DNA of 64,000 nucleotides, from the NCBI RefSeq assembly GCF_003610195.1, contig NZ_RAPO01000007.1, positions 1 to 64,000 of the forward strand, in the 5' to 3' direction. Below, in pieces: positions 26,152-34,971 of the stretch (positions within the stretch are counted from its first letter, which is position 1; each line of letters opens with the position of its first letter). Below the pieces are notes generated by a model. It had not been told where the DNA came from and did not search any database. It saw only the letters and a program-made list of their open reading frames with translations. The position numbers and the translations under genes were made by a program. This stretch comes from Halopiger aswanensis (GTDB taxonomy: Archaea > Halobacteriota > Halobacteria > Halobacteriales > Natrialbaceae).

Positions 26152-27403
26152 ATTCCCGTCGGCGTTTCCGTGCTTCCTCCTCACCAAGATAGTTTTCGAC
26201 GACGACGTTCGGATCCGAACTGCCCTGTTCGGCAGCAACCGCCTCGATTTGGCTCGAGAGTCGTTTCACAGCGTCACCGTAGGTTCGGTACCAGAACCGC
26301 CGTCCGTACTGTGGCGTCGGCGTCTGCTCGCGGATCTCGAGGCCAGCGTCCTTCGCCAACCTCTTGAACCGTTTGGTGATCGTATCCGGGCTTCGGTGGC
26401 CGCTTTCAGCGGCAGAACTCGGGAACAGGTAGCCGTCCCAGTCGTCGCGATTGGAGAGCTGTGTCCAGCGATCTGCCAGAGTCTCGAGGCCGTAGAGGAT
26501 CGACACGCGACCGGGACCGTTCTTTCGTTTCTCGTCGAAAACGATGTGCGGATCCTCTGCCTCGAAATCGAATCCGTCGTCGTCAGTCGGCGCGAACTGG
26601 TCACGTGAGAGTCGTGCGACCTCCCTGCGGCGTAGGCCCCACGCACACGTCGCGACGACGAGCAGGCGATCAGCAACCGAGTCACATGCATCAACGAGCA
26701 CCCGGACGTCGTCGGCCTTGAGGGCTGGCGGGTCGCGATCGTCGGCGCCAGGCGTCGATCCCTTCCAGTTGGTTTCGTGGGGCGCCCCGGCGGCCGGGTT
26801 GAACTCCGCGTCCCGATCCATCACCAGCCGTTCGTAGAACTTCTGAACCTCGAGCAAGTGTTTGTACCGCGACTCGTGACTCTCGAGGTCGGGGTCTGGG
26901 TTCGTTTCATCCCACTCGTCGAAGACGTCCCGCACGCGTTGGCGTTCGATCCGTGGCTGGACGTCGGCGCTGTCCTCGCGAATGCGCGTGACGATATCTG
27001 CGCGGCCGTGCAGGTCGGCGTATGTGCGGACAAAGCGAGCGAGTCGCGAACGTTTTGAGTCGATCGTTGTATCAGCGAGTCCCTCCCGGCGGAGATTCTT
27101 CTCAAGATACCACTCGAGCTCACGAATAGTGGTCTCATCTTCGATACCCCAGGAGTAATCCTCGTCACGACCAGGGTCCGGGTAGCCAACCGTCGCAAGA
27201 AACTGCGCGAGCGTGAGGTCGTGATGTTCGCGCAAGGCGTAGGCGATCCCGGAGTAGCCCGCCTCGGTGATCTCCTCGTAGGTCGGCCGCGTCTCGAGGT
27301 CCAGGCCGTCCCGTGCGAGGTCCGGCTCGACCTCAGTGTTCCAGAAATGTTGCAGTTCCTCGAAGGACATGCGGGACCAGTTGATCTGTTCCTGCTGGCT
27401 CAT
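26102..27403 (-). CDS. Tyrosine recombinase / site-specific integrase
   Basis: The protein (433 aa from the ATG at 27403) has an N-terminal SAM-like core-binding domain (TIRELEWYLEKNLRREGLAD, TTIDSKRSRLARFVRTYAD) and a catalytic domain: CAWGLRRREVARLS with the first catalytic Arg, YGRRFWYRTYGDA with the second, and VVENYLGEEE with the Tyr nucleophile. It would integrate and excise the element to its left. A GTG at 27496 would add 31 residues, but the ATG has GTGAGG seven bases upstream. A symmetric site lies just upstream (27510-27543). GC content is higher than in the cargo region. Confidence 0.85.
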   Translation of the reverse strand: MSQQEQINWSRMSFEELQHFWNTEVEPDLARDGLDLETRPTYEEITEAGYSGIAYALREHHDLTLAQFLATVGYPDPGRDEDYSWGIEDETTIRELEWYLEKNLRREGLADTTIDSKRSRLARFVRTYADLHGRADIVTRIREDSADVQPRIERQRVRDVFDEWDETNPDPDLESHESRYKHLLEVQKFYERLVMDRDAEFNPAAGAPHETNWKGSTPGADDRDPPALKADDVRVLVDACDSVADRLLVVATCAWGLRRREVARLSRDQFAPTDDDGFDFEAEDPHIVFDEKRKNGPGRVSILYGLETLADRWTQLSNRDDWDGYLFPSSAAESGHRSPDTITKRFKRLAKDAGLEIREQTPTPQYGRRFWYRTYGDAVKRLSSQIEAVAAEQGSSDPNVVVENYLGEEEARKRRREFMREELAAAFESEVRE

Positions 27404-27509
27404 CGCGTCCTCACTTGCCTGAGAAGGCCGTTTGCTCCGGGTTGGGGTAATTCTAAGACCGGCATTTTCGTACTGCTCGCTATTTGTGATACTCACATAA
27501 GACTACTGC

Positions 27510-27543
27510 TTATCGGGTTGTCCTATACAGACAACCGAGATAA
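27510..27543. promoter_or_regulatory. 34-bp loxP-like dyad upstream of the integrase
   Basis: The inner arms GGTTGTC (27516-27522) and GACAACC (27530-27536) are perfect inverted repeats around the 7-bp centre CTATACA. The outer ends TTATC and GATAA continue the symmetry after a one-base offset. Two arms of about 13 bp around a 7-bp spacer is the layout of core sites for tyrosine recombinases. It could equally be an operator of the integrase gene. Confidence 0.45.
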
Positions 27544-27641
27544 GTAACAAAGCCGCAGAGACGGGGCCGGAATTGGATGAATCATATATGGCTATATAGA
27601 ATTCGAGTCTCTCGTCAGAAACAAGAACCTTCGGACATCAC

Positions 27642-27788
27642 CTACGTGCTTAATAACCTCTGTGCCAGTGAGCGAGCATATCGTGTTCGAATAGCAATCG
27701 TCCTGACGACCCCCTCGATGTAGACAGCAGGGTCGTCAAAGAAGTCGTAGATCAACGTGATACCTCCATGATCGGGTTGGATATACAT
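27642..27788 (-). CDS. Possible 48-aa protein
   Basis: The frame reads MYIQPDHGGITLIYDFFDDP followed by a helix (AVYIEGVVRTIAIRTRYARS). Composition is protein-like but no family is recognised. It is divergent from the 52-aa gene at 27854 with 65 bp between the starts. It could be a fragment of a larger gene. Confidence 0.35.
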   Translation of the reverse strand: MYIQPDHGGITLIYDFFDDPAVYIEGVVRTIAIRTRYARSLAQRLLST

Positions 27789-27853
27789 CGATTCTAAGCA
27801 ATATATTCCGATATCGGTATACTTTCGTACTCATTCAGTAATATGGAATGTAT

Positions 27854-28012
27854 ATGTTCGAGACCGTACTCCACACTGGCGCTGAGCATCCAGATCTCTG
27901 GTGGACGCTTCTTCCAAGCCTGTTCTCGTTTGTAGTCGGACTTGGACTGGGTTCATATTCTGACTGCTTACGTAACTGGGTCAATGCACAAACGGAACCA
28001 ACCACGGAATAA
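27854..28012 (+). CDS. Small single-span membrane protein, 52 aa
   Basis: The frame reads MFETVLHTGAEHPDLWWTLL, then a membrane span (PSLFSFVVGLGLGSYSD) and a short polar tail. Very short proteins of this pattern (a His/Asp-rich start, then one helix) are frequent in haloarchaea and have no known role. It lies 85 bp upstream of larE in the same orientation but has no visible link to it. Confidence 0.5.
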   Translation: MFETVLHTGAEHPDLWWTLLPSLFSFVVGLGLGSYSDCLRNWVNAQTEPTTE

Positions 28013-28097
28013 TCACAAATAGTACTCTTACAGCGGATCCTCTCAGCAGAAGGGAATTTCGGCACGTTTTTGCCTGAGAGTGATAAGCAATACCAAT

Positions 28098-29009
28098 ATG
28101 GTATCAATCGAGGAAGTGATAACCAGTATTACTGCTGATCTCGCTGAATTCGACGGTGTCCTCGTCGCGTTCTCTGGAGGCGTTGACTCGAGCGTCGTAG
28201 CGGCCCTCGCCAATGAGGCGTTGGGAGACAATGCGATCGCTTGTACAGCAAAAAGCGAGACGCTCCCAGAGGCTGAACTCGAAGAGACGAGGCAGATTGC
28301 CGCCGAAATTGGAATCCGCCACAAGGTTGTCGAATTCTCGGAACTCGACAGTGATGCGTTTCGTCGCAATGACGAAGAGCGGTGCTACCATTGTCGGACG
28401 ATGCGCCTCTCGGCGATGTACGATGTGGCGCGAGAGCAAGGGATTGAGATCGTTTGTGACGGGACAAATGCGTCTGATCCTGGGGAGGGACATCGTCCGG
28501 GACACCGGGCCGTTGAGGAGTTAAATGCGTACTCGCCACTGTTAGAGCATGAGGTTACGAAAGCGGAGGTTCGAGAGATCGCTCATGAGTTTGATCTCTC
28601 AGTTGCGGACAAGCCATCGATGGCATGTCTTTCCTCACGAATCCCCACTGGACTGGAGGTCACGGAAGAACGGCTGACTCGTATCGAAAAGGCCGAACAG
28701 ATCCTCCGGACTTGGGGATTCGAACAGTTTCGTGTACGCGACCACGACGGGCTTGCTCGTATCGAAGTGGCATCTGACGAACTGGAAGCGGCGCTCAATC
28801 CTGACTTCGTTAGGACAGCCCGAGAGCATATCGCTGATCTGGGATTCGACCATGTAACGCTGGATCTCCACGGCTATCAGACTGGCAGCGTGAGCCCAGA
28901 GACCAACAACGCTAGAACCGACACATCATCCGCAGAAAACAGCGATGATCCAGTCGTCGAAGACGTGTTTGCTGTCGAGGATTCGACCGGCGCTAACAGA
29001 TCACAGTAA
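28098..29009 (+). CDS. larE: LarE, sulfur transferase of nickel-pincer cofactor synthesis
   Basis: LarE adenylates and thiolates the two carboxylates of pyridinium-3,5-biscarboxylate mononucleotide, giving the pincer that binds nickel in LarA. The 303-residue protein has the PP-loop SGGVDSS at 26-32, a CYHC motif (Cys96, Cys99) and MACLSSRIPTG with Cys177. Three Cys in these places are the pattern of LarE proteins that carry a [4Fe-4S] cluster, rather than the single sacrificial Cys of the Lactobacillus type. The tail from about 270 is an acidic extension. The ATG at 28098 is preferred over a GTG at 28080. The gene converges on larB, one base apart. Confidence 0.92.
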   Translation: MVSIEEVITSITADLAEFDGVLVAFSGGVDSSVVAALANEALGDNAIACTAKSETLPEAELEETRQIAAEIGIRHKVVEFSELDSDAFRRNDEERCYHCRTMRLSAMYDVAREQGIEIVCDGTNASDPGEGHRPGHRAVEELNAYSPLLEHEVTKAEVREIAHEFDLSVADKPSMACLSSRIPTGLEVTEERLTRIEKAEQILRTWGFEQFRVRDHDGLARIEVASDELEAALNPDFVRTAREHIADLGFDHVTLDLHGYQTGSVSPETNNARTDTSSAENSDDPVVEDVFAVEDSTGANRSQ

Positions 29010-29010
29010 C

Positions 29011-29757
29011 CTACCCACGTGCGGCTTGGGCTGCCTGTGCGCCAGCAACGAACCCAGCATCGATATTAACGACGCTGAGGACAGTACAAGATTGGAGCAT
29101 CCCCAGTAGAGCAGCTTTGCCATCTGCGCCCGCCCCATAGCCAATCGAGACGGGGAGACCGATGACCGGGGCGTCAACCATCCCGGCGACGACTGTCGGC
29201 AACGCGCCCTCCCGTCCGGCAGCAACAATGATACAGTCGGCGTCATCGAATTGGTGTCGCTCTGCGAACATTCGGTGGATTCCAGCAACGCCGACATCGT
29301 AGATGGTCTCGACCTCGCAGCCCATCTCACGGGCGGTGACGGCTGCCTCTTCTGCGACTGGGATATCTGATGTCCCACCCGTAAGGACAGCGACTGTCCC
29401 ATCAGTCACTGGCGGTTCATACTCCGAGGTTCGCAGGACCATGATTTGGGCCTGCTCAATCCATTCGACTTCGGCTGCCGACGACTGAACATCCTCGAGC
29501 GCTGTCTTGGTCTCTTCGTCGATCCGAGTTATGATCACTCGATCTTCCTTCTCTATGGCTTGCTCCGCGATCGAGGCCACATCCGCCGGCCGTTTTCCTT
29601 CTGCGAGGACAACCTCCGGAACGCCGTTGCGGTCCTCTCGACGCGTATCGAAACGGGCGAAGTCATCAACGCGTGTAAATCCTTCAATACGCTCACGCGC
29701 CTCCGCGACACTTAACTCGCCCTCCGAGACGTCTTCGAGGATTGGTTCGAGGTCCAT
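29011..29757 (-). CDS. larB: LarB, pyridinium-3,5-biscarboxylate mononucleotide synthase
   Basis: LarB carboxylates nicotinate adenine dinucleotide and hydrolyses it to start the nickel-pincer cofactor. The 248-residue protein has the usual N-terminal part (FARFDTRREDRNGVPEVVLA) and a C-terminal PurE-like domain (VAVLTGGTSDIPVAEEAA, IYDVGVAGIHR, IIVAAGREGALPTVVAGMVD, PVSIGYG). Length fits the family. It is the second gene of an operon with larA, five bases downstream. larC, which inserts nickel, was not found in this window and must be elsewhere. Confidence 0.93.
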   Translation of the reverse strand: MDLEPILEDVSEGELSVAEARERIEGFTRVDDFARFDTRREDRNGVPEVVLAEGKRPADVASIAEQAIEKEDRVIITRIDEETKTALEDVQSSAAEVEWIEQAQIMVLRTSEYEPPVTDGTVAVLTGGTSDIPVAEEAAVTAREMGCEVETIYDVGVAGIHRMFAERHQFDDADCIIVAAGREGALPTVVAGMVDAPVIGLPVSIGYGAGADGKAALLGMLQSCTVLSVVNIDAGFVAGAQAAQAARG

Positions 29758-29762
29758 GTCTT

Positions 29763-31094
29763 CTACTCTTGGGGCGACGGCGCTGCGAACTGGCCGTTGT
29801 CGAATTCGATTGGCTCCGGTTCGCTAACGACGCGCAAGTCGTCTCTCTCTCGGGCTTCTTCGACCAGTGCCTCGGACGCGTAGAATCGACCCAGATGCAT
29901 TGTGTCGCGTGCACGGATTACTCGCAGATCCTCGGTGTCGATCACACCGATTGTCGACAGGGCAGCAACTAGCCCTGCTCGGTCAGTCTTGACTGCCGGT
30001 GGAAGACGAACTCCACGGATCGTACTGGCAGTGATCGCATTGATCAGCGTATCCGGTGCGTTCACTTCAGTTACGATATCTTCGTGGACAAAGTCCGCTG
30101 ATCCCATTCCCATGGCGTTGCCATGGGTCGTTTCGGTCAGCCCGCGGACGTAGATCCGTTTAATATCGGGAAGGTCGGGTTCGGGCTCGTTGATTGCGAA
30201 CGGGCGCCGGCCGATGACGTTGGTGTCCATGCCCTGCCCGCTAATGTCTTTGCCCTGTTCGTCGAGGACGAGTACATCGACTTCGTCAAACGGGATCTTA
30301 GGCATGATTTCATAAGCGGTTTCGAGCAGTTCGGCCTCGCGGTCGAGGAAGCCATCAGGGCGGATTCCCTCAATATGGCCTGTATCATCGTGTTGATCCT
30401 CGACGACGGCGACGCCGCCAATGATTGGCAGCGACTCCAGCAGCTGCGAAGTGATCTCGGGGATCATGTTGCGGAAACTCCAGTTGACAGCCCATTCATG
30501 AGCAATCTTGGCTCCGCGTTGTTTCCCCATTCCAATCACCATCATTTTCGAGAGCCCACTCTCAACAGTCCCGTCGAAGTCAGTGTGGGGCTTGATCCGA
30601 TTGACAGGCAGGATGGCATCAGCGCCTGCAGCATTCGCGTCGGCAACTACTGGAACACCGCGGTCAGGGGTCTCACCAACCTGAACGACCTCCATGCTGG
30701 AGCGGATCTCACACCCGACTTTTGCTTCGGTTACGCCCAGTGACTCGAGCATTTCTCGTTGCCCCTCCGCGGTTGCGCCACCGTGGCTTCCCATCGCAGG
30801 GAAGATAAACGGTTCATAGTCGAGATCCTCGAGACGTTCGATCACACCACGGACGAGCAACGGGAGGTTCGCGATTCCCCGGCTCCCGACACCGACAGCA
30901 ACCTCACCGCCCTCGGGGATGTCCTCGAGGGCAAGATTCTCTACTGCATTACCAGCACGCTCAGGAATCTGTTCGGCTGGGATCGGATCTGTATCCCACA
31001 CCTGTTCGATGACTCCAAACTTCGGAAGCTCGGTCTCACCGCACGCTTCGAGTACTGTCTCCTCTGGGACGGCTAATTCGGAACGCGAACCCAT
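29763..31094 (-). CDS. LarA-family nickel-pincer racemase/epimerase
   Basis: The 443-residue protein belongs to the LarA/DUF2088 family, which moves a hydride at C2 of 2-hydroxy acids using the Ni-pincer nucleotide. The residues expected in the active site are in view: GSHGG (His104), KPHTDF (His170) and GLSKMM (Lys183, the likely cofactor attachment). The C-terminal half contains ISGQGMDTNVIGRR and HGNAMGMGSADFVHE, seen in the LarA-homologue subgroups rather than in true lactate racemase. Known homologues act on malate, gluconate and other hydroxy acids. Given its neighbours, glycerate or a four-carbon aldonate is the likely substrate. The start at 31094 is preferred over 31115. Confidence 0.8.
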   Translation of the reverse strand: MGSRSELAVPEETVLEACGETELPKFGVIEQVWDTDPIPAEQIPERAGNAVENLALEDIPEGGEVAVGVGSRGIANLPLLVRGVIERLEDLDYEPFIFPAMGSHGGATAEGQREMLESLGVTEAKVGCEIRSSMEVVQVGETPDRGVPVVADANAAGADAILPVNRIKPHTDFDGTVESGLSKMMVIGMGKQRGAKIAHEWAVNWSFRNMIPEITSQLLESLPIIGGVAVVEDQHDDTGHIEGIRPDGFLDREAELLETAYEIMPKIPFDEVDVLVLDEQGKDISGQGMDTNVIGRRPFAINEPEPDLPDIKRIYVRGLTETTHGNAMGMGSADFVHEDIVTEVNAPDTLINAITASTIRGVRLPPAVKTDRAGLVAALSTIGVIDTEDLRVIRARDTMHLGRFYASEALVEEARERDDLRVVSEPEPIEFDNGQFAAPSPQE

Positions 31095-31115
31095 ACTAAG
31101 CGAATGAAAGAGCAC

Positions 31116-31134
31116 TCTTTAGTAAAAGAATATG
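31116..31134. promoter_or_regulatory. Weak third copy of the IclR-type motif
   Basis: TCTTTAGTAAAAGAATATG matches the site at 36402-36420 at 13 of 19 positions, mostly in TTTAGTAA. It lies between the divergent larA and glycerate kinase genes, where a regulator of both could bind. Confidence 0.35.
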
Positions 31135-31199
31135 GATATCAGACGTAATTGTTGCTATCCAGGGTACTATGATTATAGACGAGATGATTACTGTCAGCC

Positions 31200-32528
31200 A
31201 TGATAGAAAACCGTCAGCAGATCAGTGGCAGCAATGCACAAGAGTTGGCGCTGGACTGTGTCACGGCCGGTATTGAGGCGGCGAATCCGGAAACCGTCAT
31301 TCCAGAGCAAATCGGACTGAATGGCAATGACCTAACGGTAGCCGGTACGACATACGATCTCGGAGATTACGAACGCATACTGATCGTTGGTGGAGGCAAC
31401 GCGGCTGCCACCGTCGCACAGGCCCTTGAGGACGTACTTGGCAACAGGCTTGCAGACGGTGCCATTGTGACGGATAATCCGGTTGAGACGGCGTCAGTCT
31501 CTGTGCTCCCAGGCGACCATCCCGTCCCGAGTGAACGCGGTGTGGAAAGCACTCGCGAGTTACTGTCGGTTGCCGATGAGGCGACTGAAGACGATCTTGT
31601 ACTCGCCGTGATTACGGGCGGTGGGAGCGCACTTCTTCCCGCTCCCGCAGCGGACATCTCTCTTGCAGACCTCCAGAAGACTACGGAGGCGTTGCTCGCC
31701 TCAGGTGCGACTATCCATGAGATCAATGCGGTGCGTAAACATCTCTCCGACGTCAAGGGCGGGCAACTTGCTGCGACGTTGGCACCCGCGACAGTTGTTG
31801 GAGTGATCCTCAGCGATGTCGTTGGGAACAATCTGGATGTGATTGCGAGTGGGCCGATTACGCCGGATCAGTCGACGTTCGGGGATGCATTGGACGTTAT
31901 GGAACGGTACGACGTTGATCTTCCTACTACTGTTGTCGACCGACTTCGCCGCGGTGCCAACGGAGAGATTGAGGAGACACCAGATGCAGGAGATCAGACA
32001 TTCAGGGATGTCGATCCCCATATCATCGCAGATGGAAACACTGCGCTACGCAGCGCAGCGGCCGTCGCCAGTGATCAAGGATACGAACCGCTGATTCTCA
32101 GTTCTCGTGTTCGTGGCGAGGCCACGGAGGCAGCCAAGACGATGGCTGCAATTGCGGAAGAATGTATAGCGACCGGAGAGCCAGTCGAACCGCCGGCTGT
32201 GCTACTCTCTGGTGGGGAAACGACAGTAACAATCACTGGCGACGGAACCGGCGGCCCGAACCAGGAGTTTGCGCTGAGTGCCGCGCTTGAACGCTCGGAG
32301 CCGGGCATCACTGTAGCGAGTGTGGATACTGACGGTATTGATGGAAAATCCGACGCCGCCGGCGGCATCGTTGGAGCCGACACTGATCTACCACAGGCCG
32401 AAGCACAGGAGGCGCTCGCAAACAACGACGCCGGTGGATTTCTCGAGCGTCACGATGGCGTGATCCTAACAGGAGCGACGAATACGAACGTCAACGATTT
32501 GCGGGTATTAGTCGTTGAGGACGAGTAG
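31200..32528 (+). CDS. Glycerate 2-kinase, MOFRL family
   Basis: The 442-residue protein matches the GckA/MOFRL glycerate kinases, which turn D-glycerate into 2-phosphoglycerate for the lower Embden-Meyerhof path. Visible blocks are LIVGGGNAAATVAQALE, VITGGGSALLPAPA (ligand loop), IHEINAVRKHLSDVKGGQLA, VVGVILSDVVGNNLDVIASG, and in the MOFRL domain VLLSGGETTVTITGDGTGG, VASVDTDGIDG and TGATNTNVNDLRV. It is divergent from larA with a 105-bp promoter region. A wrecked paralog remains at 46708-47232. Related enzymes can phosphorylate hydroxypyruvate or other small acids, so specificity is inferred. Confidence 0.9.
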   Translation: MIENRQQISGSNAQELALDCVTAGIEAANPETVIPEQIGLNGNDLTVAGTTYDLGDYERILIVGGGNAAATVAQALEDVLGNRLADGAIVTDNPVETASVSVLPGDHPVPSERGVESTRELLSVADEATEDDLVLAVITGGGSALLPAPAADISLADLQKTTEALLASGATIHEINAVRKHLSDVKGGQLAATLAPATVVGVILSDVVGNNLDVIASGPITPDQSTFGDALDVMERYDVDLPTTVVDRLRRGANGEIEETPDAGDQTFRDVDPHIIADGNTALRSAAAVASDQGYEPLILSSRVRGEATEAAKTMAAIAEECIATGEPVEPPAVLLSGGETTVTITGDGTGGPNQEFALSAALERSEPGITVASVDTDGIDGKSDAAGGIVGADTDLPQAEAQEALANNDAGGFLERHDGVILTGATNTNVNDLRVLVVEDE

Positions 32529-32629
32529 CGGACGACAGCTTTTCGTTCGCTGCATCAGTAGCGAACTTCGAGTCACCAGTTGACTATACTTCTGTAAAAA
32601 GGAGCGTCTGTTCTCGCCGAAATACGCTG

Positions 32630-33637
32630 CTATTCGTCGCCGCCTACCGAGGCTGTGTCTGCCCCAACAGGCTCAGGCTCATCTACAGGGCTCGATTCTT
32701 CGTCTGGTTCTTCCCCGTTTACCTTCCGATATACAAAGCTCGCCAATGCAGGCGCTAAGAGCGCAGTCACAATTGTCGACGCTGCAACCTGTGGTGTCGC
32801 TATGGTTGCCGCCTGCCGCATAGCAGGATCAGCAGCGGCGACAGCTTCGGGCGTCGCAACCGCATTCCCGGCTGTACTCGATGCGGATGCACCCGCTACG
32901 CCGGAGCCACCCGAGGCTCGATCAGCGAGAATGTTGAAGATGCCACCGATGAGCACGGTCATGACTCCCAGCAGAATACCCGCCGCACCGGCCGTGATCA
33001 GCATCGAGAAGTCGATCCCAGCACCCAGCGGGAACGCGAAGAACGGAATCAGGACCGGGCCAGCACTTGTGAGGAACTCACGCATCTCTGGATCGAGGTT
33101 CCCGAGGACCATCCCAATCAGAATCGGGACGACAACCGATACGATATCTAGGAACGGGATTGAGGCGATCCCGGCCGTCCCAAGCGCAACCATAGTCAGG
33201 AACGGGCCGTCGTTAATGGAGATAATCGAGATCGCCCCGACGTCGGTCTCGTCGCCCATGTCGCCGACCAGGGCAGCATACAAGCCCCCGTTCGTATTGG
33301 TCATTGCTGCGATGATTGCGAGCGATGAGAGTCCAAACAGGCTGTTGCCGAGGAAGTTAGCCACAATCAGCCCGATTCCCATCCCAACAAGGAATTTCGT
33401 CCCCGTGATCGCTGCACCCTGCTTGAGGGCTTGAGGTGCTTCATTAACCGTAATTCCGGCCCCCATACAGACAAGGAAAGCAGCAATTAGCGGCAGCGCT
33501 CCATCTTTAAGGAGCGCCGTTGTAAATCCGCCGATCTCCAGCGCCTGCGGGAAGAACGTGTTTATCACCGCCCCAAGCACCAGCGGAATCACCATCATTC
33601 CGCCGGGGATCGACTCGATAGTCTGTTTGATCTTCAT
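32630..33637 (-). CDS. 2-keto-3-deoxygluconate permease (KdgT family)
   Basis: The 335-residue membrane protein has about ten helices and starts [20 protein letters not shown], the conserved KdgT opening with the PGGMM motif. Other family text is [45 protein letters not shown] and [20 protein letters not shown]. KdgT proteins are proton symporters for sugar acids. Residues 243-275 form a Ser/Ala/Gly-rich loop, and the tail is acidic, as in halophiles. Given its neighbours (kinase, PdxA2-type dehydrogenase, LarA-like epimerase) it may import a four-carbon or related sugar acid. Confidence 0.9.
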   Translation of the reverse strand: MKIKQTIESIPGGMMVIPLVLGAVINTFFPQALEIGGFTTALLKDGALPLIAAFLVCMGAGITVNEAPQALKQGAAITGTKFLVGMGIGLIVANFLGNSLFGLSSLAIIAAMTNTNGGLYAALVGDMGDETDVGAISIISINDGPFLTMVALGTAGIASIPFLDIVSVVVPILIGMVLGNLDPEMREFLTSAGPVLIPFFAFPLGAGIDFSMLITAGAAGILLGVMTVLIGGIFNILADRASGGSGVAGASASSTAGNAVATPEAVAAADPAMRQAATIATPQVAASTIVTALLAPALASFVYRKVNGEEPDEESSPVDEPEPVGADTASVGGDE

Positions 33638-33969
33638 TGTTCACTCTCGGAACTGAAAGTCGCTGTCAGCTGTTTTTCCCACTTTGCAGTCGATGTACTA
33701 CGGTCTCTCCTACTGCAGGCTGGCTTGGCGAACATTCCAATGATCGTTACAGAACAAAGGTCAAAAAACGTTACGGATGGTTGTGATACGATGACAATAC
33801 AACACCCCGTACCAGGGATTCCAGTCGTCTATATTAGTCTGAATATACACTCCAGTCACAGTAGCTGCGTAGAATTGGGAAGACCCGCCTATCCAAGTAG
33901 CAACTAGGGGAAACCAGAACAGAGAGAAAGGAACAACTGACTACCAGATACTCTGTACTGGAATAAATG
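33638..33969. other. Gene-free stretch between the permease and pdxA2-like genes
   Basis: 332 bp with no supported gene. The part next to the permease start should carry its minus-strand promoter. The rest is moderately AT-rich, with no clear repeat. Confidence 0.4.
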
Positions 33970-34971
33970 TCAGTTCTCAGCCGCCATATCGACAGCAACG
34001 TCGACGGCATCAACGAGGCTCTGCTCGGAGGCAATTCCTTCTCCCGCAATATCGAATGCGGTTCCATGGTCAACGCTGGTCCGAATGATCGGGAGCCCAA
34101 TTGTCACATTCACACCGGAAACAGCGTCACCTCCGGCGAACCCGAGCATCTTAATCGGGATGTGTCCTTCGTCGTGATACATAGAGACGACACAGTCGAA
34201 CTCTCCACGCGCCGCCCGGACGTATACCGTGTCAGGCGATTCGGGTCCCTCTACGTCGATCCCCTCGTCTTGTGCCTGCTCAACAGCGGGTTCGATCTCA
34301 GCATGGTCTTCGTCGCCTAGCAGTCCGCCATCACTGGCGTGAGGGTTCAGACCTGCAACGGCAATTGATGGTGAGTCGAGGCCAAGGTCACTCAGTGCAT
34401 TATCAGTCAGACGGATTGTCTCGAGTACGTTTTCAGCCGTCACCAGGTCACAGGCTTCCCGGAGAGAGACGTGCGTACTCACGTGGGTCACACGGAGCTC
34501 GTCCTCAACGAGCATCATCGAGTAATTCTCTGTGTCGGTGTAATCGGCGAGCATTCCCGTGTGACCAGCATAGTCGCTCCCTGCGAGCTTCGTCGCCTGT
34601 TTGTTGATCGGTGCCGTCGTAATCGCATCAATCTCTCCCGCTTTGGCAAGTTCGATGGCGCGTTCAATATACTGCAGGCTCGCTGCTCCGTACGCCTCAC
34701 GAACCTCTCCGCGGACGAGTTCGTCCACCAGATTGAGGTCTAACACTGGAATGGTGGTGGCATCGAACGTCGCATCAGTTACAGTCTCTATGGCTTCAAC
34801 ATCGAGCGAGACGTCACAGACTGCAGTGGCCTCGACGACCACATCTGCATCGCCGATGACGAGCGGTCGACTGCTCTCGAGCAGTTCCGGATACGCCTTA
34901 ACGATCACTTCTGGGCCGATCCCACCAGGGTCACCCATTGTGATCCCTATCAGTGGTTTCTCTCTATGCAT
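33970..34971 (-). CDS. PdxA2-type 4-phosphate-acid dehydrogenase
   Basis: The 333-residue protein belongs to the PdxA family. The metal-binding His residues are seen at His167 (STHVSL), His211 (NPHASDGG) and His266 (MYHDEGH), with ITMGDPGGIGPE at the start and TAPINKQA for phosphate binding. In PdxA2 relatives, 4-phospho-D-threonate or 4-phospho-D-erythronate is oxidised and decarboxylated to dihydroxyacetone phosphate. It overlaps by 8 bp the gene for a four-carbon-acid-sugar kinase, the known partner. No other vitamin B6 gene is nearby, so a catabolic role is more likely than pyridoxal synthesis. Confidence 0.88.
   Translation of the reverse strand: MHREKPLIGITMGDPGGIGPEVIVKAYPELLESSRPLVIGDADVVVEATAVCDVSLDVEAIETVTDATFDATTIPVLDLNLVDELVRGEVREAYGAASLQYIERAIELAKAGEIDAITTAPINKQATKLAGSDYAGHTGMLADYTDTENYSMMLVEDELRVTHVSTHVSLREACDLVTAENVLETIRLTDNALSDLGLDSPSIAVAGLNPHASDGGLLGDEDHAEIEPAVEQAQDEGIDVEGPESPDTVYVRAARGEFDCVVSMYHDEGHIPIKMLGFAGGDAVSGVNVTIGLPIIRTSVDHGTAFDIAGEGIASEQSLVDAVDVAVDMAAEN

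Noticed and set aside
27550-27575. A tRNA 3'-end-like stretch (GGGGCCGGAATT) beside the integrase
   Set aside because: The rest of a tRNA cloverleaf could not be built around it, so it does not support a tRNA attachment site.
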